Shown: positions 1 to 5,739 of the stretch, piece by piece
Position numbering within the stretch: position 1 is the first letter of the stretch
Layout of the letters: each line of letters starts with the position of its first letter
Source of the DNA: Bacillota bacterium
Lineage (GTDB): Bacteria; Bacillota; Sulfobacillia; RBS10-35; JAJYVM01
NCBI GenBank assembly: GCA_021792015.1
Contig: JAJYVM010000243.1
Coordinates: forward strand, 1 to 6,206
DNA length: 6,206 bases
Reading direction: 5' to 3'
The notes under the pieces: generated by a model
What the model saw: the letters and a program-made list of their open reading frames with translations, nothing else
Databases searched by the model: none
Told to the model about the DNA's origin: nothing
Position numbers and translations under genes: made by a program

Positions 1-2094
1 GCCGGTGGCGCTGGGTGCCTCCGTCCTGGGCTGCCGGCGGTCCCCGACGGTGCTGGGTAGCTCGGGCCGCAGCCTGCGCTGGTCGCCCAAAGTGACTCCA
101 CGCCCGCGCGGCACGCCAGCCTGCCGGCCAGCCACTGCCGCCGGCCCGCGCGGTGGGAGCCCGCGGGCCGCTCCTGGCCCGCGGCCGCCAAAGTCCCGCC
201 TTGCGGCCCCCGCCGCGGCACTCGGCGCCCGCGGTCCGGAGGGCTGCCCGGCCCGGGGCCCCTGACGCCCCGCCCGCAGGTCCTCGCCTCTCCCCACGTA
301 ACGCGCGCTGGTCTCGCCGGTGTCCCCCCGGCCCCGATCCCGCGTGGGAAAGGCCCGCCGCCCGCCCGAGCCGGACCGGCTTCCGTCGCCGTCGTGGCGC
401 GCGCCCGCTGACGGGGCGCGCGGCTGTGGCGATGCTCCCGCGACGGCCAGCGTGGGCAGGCGGTTGATGGCCGCCGCGACCTCGAAGGGCCGCGGACGGG
501 CGTATTCGCCCGGGATCTGCCCCCGCCAGGGCGAGATGACGGCGAGCCCGGCCCGGTCGATCTCGGCGAACGCCTCGGCCACCGCCGCCGCGAGGGTCCG
601 GCGCCCGTCCGCGTATCGTGCCCCGATCAGCTGCACAAGGTCGGCGATCGCCCGCGTCTGCCCTTCGTCCACCACCTGCGGCAGCCCCGAAAGGTCCACG
701 GTGTCGTCATCCCAGGCCAGCGCCGCCCGGCCGCGCGGCCGGACCCGAGTATCCGCAGGAAACGACTCCGGGAGCGGCCGCCTTACGGCTGGCCGCTCCC
801 AGGGCGTATCGGCCTCGGCGGCCCGCCCGCCGGGGATCGCCCCCACAATCTCCCGCGCGTGCCCGGTTGCGTCCTCGGCGCGGAAACCCCGCATGCGCAG
901 CACCCGGTCGGCGACCTCCAGGAAGGCACCGTGCCCCCCTGCGACGAGTACCGTGGACACCCCGTCGCGCGCCATGTCCCGCAGGCGGTCGACGAGGGGG
1001 ACGATCGGCTCCTCCGCCGGCGGGACCAGGGCCTGCATCTGCGCGTCGCGGGCCATGAAGTTGGCGGCCGAGCTGTCCTCGTCGATCAGCAGGCAGGTGC
1101 AGCCCATCTCCAGGGCCTCGGCGATGCCGGCCGCCTGGGAGGTGCTGCCGCTGGCGGCCGGACTGGTGAACGGCCCGGGCGGCGCACCGGGCACGCCATC
1201 GACAAACGAGGCCACGTCGACCCCCGTGACGCGCCGGCCCTCGTCGACGCGCACCGCACAGGCGTCCGTCACTGTCACGACGCGCTCACGGCCATCGCCG
1301 GGCACGTGCGGGTACACGCCGGCAGCCAGCGCCGCAAGCAGCGTCGACTTGCCATGGTAGCCGCCGCCCGCGATCAGCGTCACCCCGCGCGGCACGGCCA
1401 TGCCGCGCACAGCTCCCGCATGCGGCAGGGCGACGGTTTCCGCCATCGACTCGGGCGCGGTGAAGGCCACAGCCCGCCCGGCCGGCAGCGGGGCCTCCGA
1501 ACCGCCGCGCAGGCGAGGCAGGATCGCCCCGTCCGCCACGAACGCCACCCAGCCCCGCTCGTCCAGGACCTCACGCAGCCGCCGGCCGTCCGCGTACGCC
1601 TCCAGGTGGGCACGCAGCCGCCGCCCGTCCAGGGCCTGGCGGCGAAGGGCGTGCTGCACGGCCTCTGGCACGGCGCGCAGGAGCAGGGCCATCGCCTGGC
1701 GCCCCAGCACCCGGCGGTCGTCCGCCGGCAGGGCGACACCGAAGCGCAACTCGAGGTCGGCACCCTCCCAGACGAGCGCTGACCGCTCCAGCACCTCGGG
1801 CCCGACGGGCGGCAGGCGCAGGTCGGGGATCTCGACCGACGCCGCGATGAAGGCGCGCAGCAGAAAGTCCAGCAGGGGCAGGCGATCAGACGGCGCGACA
1901 TCGGCAAAGCCGGCGTCGGCGACCGGGAGCGTGACGCGCAGCCGTGATGGCGGCGCGAACGGATCCGGCTGCACGCGGTCGACGTGCAGGACCATGTCGG
2001 GCAGGCGGTAGCTTCCGACCAGGTCGCGGTATGCCCCGAACGGGCGGCCGTCGATCCGGCCAAGGGTCGCGCGCAGCACGGCAGCCTCGAACAC
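1..2094 (-). CDS. ABC-class ATPase (PF09818 / MRB1590-like), with RG-rich C-terminal tail, 3' end outside window
   Basis: The frame is open for all 698 codons from the GTG at 2094 to the left edge, with no stop, so the C-terminus is missing. An SD (AGGGGGA, 2101-2107) lies 6 bases before the GTG. The N-terminus (residues 11-51) carries the family pattern LGRIDGRPFGAY followed by VQPDPFAPPSR. The Walker A motif GGGYHGKST is at residues 243-251. ASGSTSQAAGIAEALEMG (314-331) is the family's signature-like loop. Walker B LLIDED (335-340) is followed by SSAANFMARD, and VLVAGGHG (382-389) follows. A C-terminal ARPRPFEVAAAINR motif (532-545) ends the conserved core, so the core looks complete and intact. 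Residues about 552-698 are rich in R, G, P and A (for example GRGDTG, RGRG) and resemble no domain I know. The family is soluble and not part of a transporter. The trypanosome member MRB1590 takes part in mitochondrial RNA editing; the bacterial role is unknown. Many databases mislabel this family as an isomerase. Family call is very sure; function is not. Confidence 0.93.
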   Translation of the reverse strand, partial: MFEAAVLRATLGRIDGRPFGAYRDLVGSYRLPDMVLHVDRVQPDPFAPPSRLRVTLPVADAGFADVAPSDRLPLLDFLLRAFIAASVEIPDLRLPPVGPEVLERSALVWEGADLELRFGVALPADDRRVLGRQAMALLLRAVPEAVQHALRRQALDGRRLRAHLEAYADGRRLREVLDERGWVAFVADGAILPRLRGGSEAPLPAGRAVAFTAPESMAETVALPHAGAVRGMAVPRGVTLIAGGGYHGKSTLLAALAAGVYPHVPGDGRERVVTVTDACAVRVDEGRRVTGVDVASFVDGVPGAPPGPFTSPAASGSTSQAAGIAEALEMGCTCLLIDEDSSAANFMARDAQMQALVPPAEEPIVPLVDRLRDMARDGVSTVLVAGGHGAFLEVADRVLRMRGFRAEDATGHAREIVGAIPGGRAAEADTPWERPAVRRPLPESFPADTRVRPRGRAALAWDDDTVDLSGLPQVVDEGQTRAIADLVQLIGARYADGRRTLAAAVAEAFAEIDRAGLAVISPWRGQIPGEYARPRPFEVAAAINRLPTLAVAGASPQPRAPSAGARHDGDGSRSGSGGRRAFPTRDRGRGDTGETSARYVGRGEDLRAGRQGPRAGQPSGPRAPSAAAGAARRDFGGRGPGAARGLPPRGPAAVAGRQAGVPRGRGVTLGDQRRLRPELPSTVGDRRQPRTEAPSATG

Positions 2095-2100
2095 GGTCCG

Positions 2101-2107
2101 TCCCCCT
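2101..2107 (-). promoter_or_regulatory. Ribosome binding site of the ABC-class ATPase
   Basis: AGGGGGA on the minus strand sits 6 bases before the GTG at 2094. It supports that start over the many internal GTG and ATG codons, and the conserved family N-terminus begins within ten residues of it. Confidence 0.6.
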
Positions 2108-2110
2108 GTC

Positions 2111-2121
2111 CTAAGATAGTA
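2111..2121. promoter_or_regulatory. Possible divergent promoter island
   Basis: This short AT-rich patch stands out in very GC-rich DNA between two divergent reading frames. On the minus strand it contains TACTAT (2116-2121), and on the plus strand TAAGAT (2112-2117). Each matches the -10 consensus TATAAT at 4 of 6 bases. I see no good -35 box at 17 bases for either. If both were used, the ATPase and the plus-strand ORF would share overlapping -10 elements. The call rests on composition and position only. Confidence 0.25.
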
Positions 2122-2220
2122 GCCCGTGGGCGGGGCAGGCTGCGACCCGAGGGGATCAACATCAAGAATCCGCTGGAGTACCTGCCCGGCGGGCCGCCAC
2201 AGCACCGCCAGGCCGGCATC

Positions 2221-2838
2221 ATGGCCCACTTTCGCGGCGAGGACGCCGCGGCCGCCGCCGAGCGCGACCTGCGGGACGCCGGAAATTGCATCTCGCAAGC
2301 CTGCCGCCATCCATGGCTCCGGGCCCGCCGCGACCGCATCAGCGCGGCGGTCAGCGCCGAAAGGCGCCTGCCTGTGGCCACCGACCTGACCGGCCGGCTC
2401 GACCCGCCCGGGCCGGTGCTGGTCGCCGTGGCCATCGAGGGCGACCGCTACGACACGGCCCTGCGCATCCTGCGGCGCCACGGGGGCGAGATGGCGCCGG
2501 GAGGCCGCCGCGGTTTCGGCGAATGCGCATCCTCCGCCGCCACGGGGGCGAGATGGCGCCGTTCGCCGGCGGCAGGGGTCGGCGAATGCGCATCCTGCGC
2601 CGCCACCGGCACGAAATGGCATCTTGGGCCAGCCGTTGGGGACGGCCACACGCAGCCGTCACAGCCGCCGGCCGGCCGCAGCGCACGCCCGACCGGGGCG
2701 GCCAGGCGGGTCGTCATCGCCCATTCGCCGCCGGGGAGCGGCAGCCCAGCGCCGGAGCCGCCGCTCCCGCCCGCTACCAGGCCACGAATTCCTGCTCCAC
2801 CAGGGGCTGGAGGTGGGCCACCGCCTGGGCAACCGTGA
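2221..2838 (+). CDS. Possible small stress-type protein, truncated or frameshifted
   Basis: The frame is open from well upstream to a stop at 2836-2838. I chose the ATG at 2221, giving MAHFRGEDAAAAAERDLRDAG and 205 codons in total. Coding character may begin earlier: an SD-like GAGGGG (2149-2154) lies 6 bases before an in-frame ATC at 2161 (I-K-N-P-L-E-Y), where no standard start codon exists. The segments AHF..EDAAAAAERDLRDAG and, near residue 70-90, VLVAVAIEGDRYDTALRILRRHGGEM resemble the start and end of small Firmicutes stress-type proteins. The middle is short compared with what I remember of them. After the first RILRRHGGEMAP the frame becomes alanine- and proline-rich, because the following repeats are read out of phase. 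The 3' end overlaps the convergent peptidase gene by 65 bases. It may be a pseudogene or a chance open frame in GC-rich DNA; the family assignment is inference. Confidence 0.35.
   Translation: MAHFRGEDAAAAAERDLRDAGNCISQACRHPWLRARRDRISAAVSAERRLPVATDLTGRLDPPGPVLVAVAIEGDRYDTALRILRRHGGEMAPGGRRGFGECASSAATGARWRRSPAAGVGECASCAATGTKWHLGPAVGDGHTQPSQPPAGRSARPTGAARRVVIAHSPPGSGSPAPEPPLPPATRPRIPAPPGAGGGPPPGQP
2463..2624. repeat. Three-copy direct tandem repeat, units of 62 and 63 bp
   Basis: Units begin with GCGCATCCT at 2463, 2525 and 2588. The conserved part is about 37 bases (GCGCATCCTSCGSCGCCAC, then GGGGGCGAGATGGCGCC in copies 1 and 2). It is followed by a more variable stretch ending in TCGGCGAAT. 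Copy 3 is more diverged and matches only to about 2624. Copies 2 and 3 are in one frame with each other and read MRILRRHGGEMAP and MRILRRHRHEMAS on the plus strand. Copy 1 is one base short, so its RILRRHGGEMAP lies in another frame. Copy 1 also contains an 8-bp inverted repeat (CGGCGCCA, 2473-2480, with TGGCGCCG, 2492-2499) around an 11-base loop. Copies 2 and 3 keep 5 and 4 bp of it. Confidence 0.85.
2734..2768 (-). terminator. GC-rich hairpin just downstream of the peptidase
   Basis: GGGAGCGGC (2734-2742) and GCCGCTCCC (2760-2768) form a perfect 9-bp stem around a 17-base loop. It begins 5 bases after the peptidase stop codon. No T-run follows on either strand, so a classic intrinsic terminator is doubtful. 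Transcript 3' end protection or a weak bidirectional terminator between convergent frames are alternatives. Confidence 0.35.
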
Positions 2839-4741
2839 ACGGGCCGAACTCGGCCTGCACCAGCCGGCAGATGGTGTGGAGGCTGTGCTCGCCGTCGCAG
2901 AGGTTCATGAGCTCGAACACCTTCTGGCCGTGGCGCGGGTCCTGCCGCCCGGCCGCGCGCTCGGCCTCCGCCCATCCGGAGACGCGGGCCTCGACGTCGC
3001 GCCGCGGGAACGAGCCGGCATAGAGGCGCCGCGGGCGCCGATCGGCTTCGGCCTCGGGCTCAGGCGCCGCGGGCCGGACCTCCGCGCCCAGCGTTTCGAG
3101 CAGCCGCCCGCGCTCGGCCGCCGCCGCCGCCACGAGGGCAGCGCCCCGCCGCTCGGCCAGGGCCCCGGCCGACTCCGCCTCCGCGGGCGGCAGCAGGGCG
3201 GCGGCCGTGCGCAGGGCGTCGGATCCCACCTCGCCCATCACGGTGAGCCGCTCGGCCCACTCGGCGGCCTGCTCCGCACCGGCGGCGAGCCCCTGGTCCA
3301 CGGCTGTGGCCAGCCGGCGGCGCGCGCCGGAATCGGCGACCCCGATGAGCTCGCGGACCGATGCCGGGTCGGTCGCCGCGAACGCATAGGCGAGCGCCGC
3401 GGCCGCCGTGCCTGTTCGGCGCAGCGTGTCGGGGCTGACCTTGTCCGGGGTGTCGAGGTTGGTGTGGTAGAACCGGTCCGGCCACTCGAAAAAGAAGACG
3501 CACGGGGTCCGGTAGGCGCCGTCGACCAGCACGGCGTGGTCGGAGGCGCTGGCGAACGGGGTGGCCGCGTAGGTGAAGTTCGGGATCGAGATGTCGCCTT
3601 GGTGCAGCCGCCCCCGGCCGGCGACGAGGCCGAGGATATGGGTTCCCACGTCATTCATGCACGACGGCACGCTCCACGGCGTGCAGACGAGGTTGGTGAT
3701 CGCGTGCGTCACGGCGTGGTCGGCCCCGACCATATCGAGATTGACGCCGCCCACGCAGCTGCGGATACGCGCGGGATCGCCCTCGACGTACGCATGCGTC
3801 CCGGAGATCTCGGGTACCAGCAGCAGGCGCAGGGTCCGGCGCGGCGGCGGCAGGTCTCCGGCGGCGATGGCGGACCGCAGGGCACGGAAGATCTCCACCC
3901 CGCTCGCGGCGCCGCTGCAGTTGTCGTTGGCCCCCACCATCAGGGAGTGGCCCTCCATGATGTGGGCGATGACCCACACCTCCTGCGCCGCCAGGTCGCT
4001 GCCGGAGATGGTGGCCGTTGTGGCCTCCATCTCCCCCGGCCCGAAGCCGGCGTCGACGGTGGCGTGCAGCCGGACCGGGCCCTTCCGGAGCAGGGCGCGC
4101 AGCTCCTCGGCCTGGCGATAGGACAGCGCGAAGCCGAACCCGCGCGGATGGCCCGGGTCTTCGGGGTTGAGCCCCGCGGAGACGATCGCGTCCGGAAGAT
4201 CGAACCGGTTGCGCTGCACGCTCGGGTCGTCGGCGCCGCGGTAGATGCCGGCCAGCAGCACGCCGGCCGCCCCGTGGCGGTCGATGGCCATGCGCGCCAC
4301 CTCGCGCCCGCCGCCGTCGGCCAGCACGACCCGGCCGGCCACCTCACGGCCCTCGTAATGCTCCGCGCGGTCGCCCGCCCCGACGTCCACGAGGTCGAAC
4401 ATCCCTTCGGTGCTCCGTGACAGCGCCGCTAGCACCATGGGCTCGCGCTCGAAGTCGGCGATCAGCCGGCTCTCCGGCTCGACCACGGCGAGCCGCCCCG
4501 CCCGCGGCGTCCAGACCCCCGCGGGCCCGTGCGGCCCGTAGCGGGACTCCGCGCTGACAGGAAACCGCAGCCGCTCATGAGGGATGTCGTCCAGCCCCGC
4601 CTCGCAGATCTCCAGGCAGCGCCGGGCGCCGGCCGTGCCGACGGGCCGGCGGACCACGGACAGGGCGGCGTCGAGCCGCCAGGCCCGCTCCCCGGAGTAG
4701 TGGCGGAAGAATGCATCGACCGTCGCCGCCAGGCTGGGCAC
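2774..4741 (-). CDS. M28-superfamily aminopeptidase-like protein (DUF4910-like) with PA-type insert and C-terminal winged-helix/PqqD-like segment
   Basis: The protein is 655 residues from the GTG at 4741, with no signal peptide, so it is probably cytosolic. Residues about 60-230 form a PA-like region (EVAGRVVLADGGG, then HGAAGVLLAG). The M28-like metallopeptidase core follows, with AHIMEGH (His260), GANDNCSGA (Asp273), VPEISGTHAYV (Glu311), VNLDMVG (Asp336), SASDHAVLVDG (Asp401, His402) and FYHTNLDTPDKV (His426). These keep the two-zinc ligand layout. However, the usual H-x-D at the first ligand reads H-I-M, and the usual Glu-Glu pair reads Pro-Glu. The Pro-Glu form resembles the PET-G motif I recall for DUF4910/PF16254 aminopeptidase-like proteins. 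An alanine-rich helical stretch (about 445-560) leads to a final 50 residues, FELMNLCDGEHSLHTI onward, resembling a PqqD-type or other winged-helix domain. It lies directly after the permease and is probably translationally coupled to it, which suggests intracellular hydrolysis of imported peptides. The fold is fairly sure; catalytic activity and substrate are inferred. Confidence 0.85.
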   Translation of the reverse strand: MPSLAATVDAFFRHYSGERAWRLDAALSVVRRPVGTAGARRCLEICEAGLDDIPHERLRFPVSAESRYGPHGPAGVWTPRAGRLAVVEPESRLIADFEREPMVLAALSRSTEGMFDLVDVGAGDRAEHYEGREVAGRVVLADGGGREVARMAIDRHGAAGVLLAGIYRGADDPSVQRNRFDLPDAIVSAGLNPEDPGHPRGFGFALSYRQAEELRALLRKGPVRLHATVDAGFGPGEMEATTATISGSDLAAQEVWVIAHIMEGHSLMVGANDNCSGAASGVEIFRALRSAIAAGDLPPPRRTLRLLLVPEISGTHAYVEGDPARIRSCVGGVNLDMVGADHAVTHAITNLVCTPWSVPSCMNDVGTHILGLVAGRGRLHQGDISIPNFTYAATPFASASDHAVLVDGAYRTPCVFFFEWPDRFYHTNLDTPDKVSPDTLRRTGTAAAALAYAFAATDPASVRELIGVADSGARRRLATAVDQGLAAGAEQAAEWAERLTVMGEVGSDALRTAAALLPPAEAESAGALAERRGAALVAAAAAERGRLLETLGAEVRPAAPEPEAEADRRPRRLYAGSFPRRDVEARVSGWAEAERAAGRQDPRHGQKVFELMNLCDGEHSLHTICRLVQAEFGPFTVAQAVAHLQPLVEQEFVAW

Positions 4742-4749
4742 GTCAACCA

Positions 4750-4755
4750 CTCCTC
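4750..4755 (-). promoter_or_regulatory. Ribosome binding site deciding the peptidase start
   Basis: GAGGAG on the minus strand overlaps the TAG stop of the permease (4755-4757) by one base. It lies 8 bases before the GTG at 4741. An in-frame GTG at 4748-4750 would be overlapped by this SD and cannot use it, so I place the start at 4741, three codons later. The arrangement points to translational coupling. Confidence 0.7.
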
Positions 4756-5684
4756 TAGCTGTAGGTCACGCGCGGATCCAGCAGCATGTAGATCATGTCG
4801 ACCGCGAAGTTCGCCAGGATCACCAGGACCGCGGAAAGCATCGCCGTACCCATGACCACGGGCACGTCCAGGTTCGTGGCCGCCTGGTAAAAGAGCTGGC
4901 CGAGGCCGGGCCAGGCGAACACGGTCTCGATGATGACGATGCCGGAGAGCAGGCCCGCCAGCTGCAAACCGCCGATGGTGACGACCGGCAGCAGGGCGTT
5001 GCGGGCGATGTGGCCGACGTTGATCCGCCCGGCGCCCAGGCCCTTCGCCCGAGCCGTGCGCACGTAATCCTCCTGGCGCACCTCGGCCATCTGCGTTCGC
5101 AGCAGGCGCTGGTACGTGGCGGCCCCGATCACGGCCAGCGTGAAGGCCGGCAGGATCACATTGCGGATGTGGGGCGGCGGCCCGTAGCCGCCAAGGGGCA
5201 GAATCCCGAGCTTGAAGCCCACCAGGTACAGCAGGACGACGCCGAGGAAGAAGTCCGGCAGTGCGTTAAAGACGAGGGCGATGGTTGTCAGAATGAGGTC
5301 TGCCCGCCCGCCGGGCTTCACGCCCGCGAAGAAGCCGGCCGTCAGCCCGAAAAGCAGGGTCCAGACGAAGGCCGTGATGGCCAAAAGCGCGGTGGCCGGG
5401 GCCCGTTGCGCGATCTCCTCGGTCACGGGCAGGTCGGTCTGGTAGCTGTGGCCGAGGTCGCCGTGCAGCACGTGGCCCATGTAATCGAGGTACTGAACGT
5501 ACGACGGCTTGTCGAGGCCGTAGTACTTCTCGATCTGGGCGATGACCTGCGGCGTCGCCTTGTCGCCGGCAATCGCGTCGACGGGGTTGGCGGGCACCAG
5601 GAACACCACGAAGAAATTGATGACGGACACGACGAAGAGCGTGACCACCATCCAAAAGCAGCGCCGCACGACATAGCTCCACAC
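4755..5684 (-). CDS. ABC transporter permease, DppB/OppB family (peptide/nickel type)
   Basis: This inner-membrane permease has 309 residues, the usual family length. The GTG start at 5684 gives MWSYVVRRCFW, a typical DppB opening. The first membrane segment is about 9-31, ending in FLVPANPVDAI, with the family region VIAQIEKYYGLDKP after it. Further hydrophobic segments lie near 97-121, 130-156, 175-191, 232-255 and 276-303, giving six in all. The EAA cytoplasmic loop that contacts the ATPase is EDYVRTARAKGLGAGRINVG followed by HIARNALLP (205-233). ETVFAWPGLGQLFYQAA (253-269) and the end MLLDPRVTYS are diagnostic. All expected motifs are intact. It follows a binding protein and overlaps the SD of a peptidase gene, suggesting peptide uptake. 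Sequence alone does not separate dipeptide, oligopeptide, glutathione or nickel substrates, so I give no gene symbol. A DppC-type partner would normally follow and does not. Confidence 0.96.
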   Translation of the reverse strand: MWSYVVRRCFWMVVTLFVVSVINFFVVFLVPANPVDAIAGDKATPQVIAQIEKYYGLDKPSYVQYLDYMGHVLHGDLGHSYQTDLPVTEEIAQRAPATALLAITAFVWTLLFGLTAGFFAGVKPGGRADLILTTIALVFNALPDFFLGVVLLYLVGFKLGILPLGGYGPPPHIRNVILPAFTLAVIGAATYQRLLRTQMAEVRQEDYVRTARAKGLGAGRINVGHIARNALLPVVTIGGLQLAGLLSGIVIIETVFAWPGLGQLFYQAATNLDVPVVMGTAMLSAVLVILANFAVDMIYMLLDPRVTYS

Positions 5685-5692
5685 TGCGCAGG

Positions 5693-5699
5693 TCCCCCC
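5693..5699 (-). promoter_or_regulatory. Ribosome binding site of the permease
   Basis: GGGGGGA on the minus strand ends 8 bases before the GTG at 5684. It sits only 7 bases past the 5707-5731 hairpin, so folding of that hairpin should leave it free, while longer-range pairing of its G-run with C-runs in the hairpin could mask it. Confidence 0.5.
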
Positions 5700-5706
5700 G
5701 CGGAAG

Positions 5707-5731
5707 GCGGGAGGGGCGGGGCCCCTCCCGC
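5707..5731 (-). promoter_or_regulatory. 11-bp GC hairpin between binding protein and permease genes
   Basis: GCGGGAGGGGC (5707-5717) pairs perfectly with GCCCCTCCCGC (5721-5731) around a 3-base loop. The hairpin lies in the 55-base gap between the binding-protein stop and the permease start. No T-run follows in the direction of transcription. Hairpins at this operon position commonly protect the abundant binding-protein mRNA or reduce read-through into the permease; that role here is inferred. Confidence 0.6.
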
Positions 5732-5739
5732 GGCTCGGC

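Noticed and set aside
159..168. GC palindromes such as GCCCGCGGGC
   Set aside because: Short GC palindromes are expected by chance at this base composition and lie inside the ATPase tail.
320..1360. 346-codon plus-strand open frame, with 859-1782 and other plus-strand frames
   Set aside because: They are antisense to the ABC-class ATPase, have no family motifs, and are Ala/Arg/Ser-rich.
1380..2435. 351-codon minus-strand open frame
   Set aside because: It is rich in Arg, Ser and Cys with no recognisable motif, and it covers the ATPase coding region (1380-2094) in the wrong frame. The neighbouring frame carries clear PF09818 motifs.
2463..2624. CRISPR array
   Set aside because: There are only three imperfect copies. 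The variable parts are short and partly similar to each other, and there are no cas genes.
2448..2975. Minus-strand frame with repeated DAHSP and CHFVPVAA-like motifs
   Set aside because: The motif repetition comes from the 62/63-bp tandem repeat read on the other strand. The frame overlaps the end of the peptidase and has no supported start.
2624..4420. 598-codon plus-strand open frame
   Set aside because: It is antisense to the peptidase gene, whose metal-site and conserved motifs are clear. Its Gly/Arg/His-rich composition is typical of an antisense shadow in GC-rich DNA.
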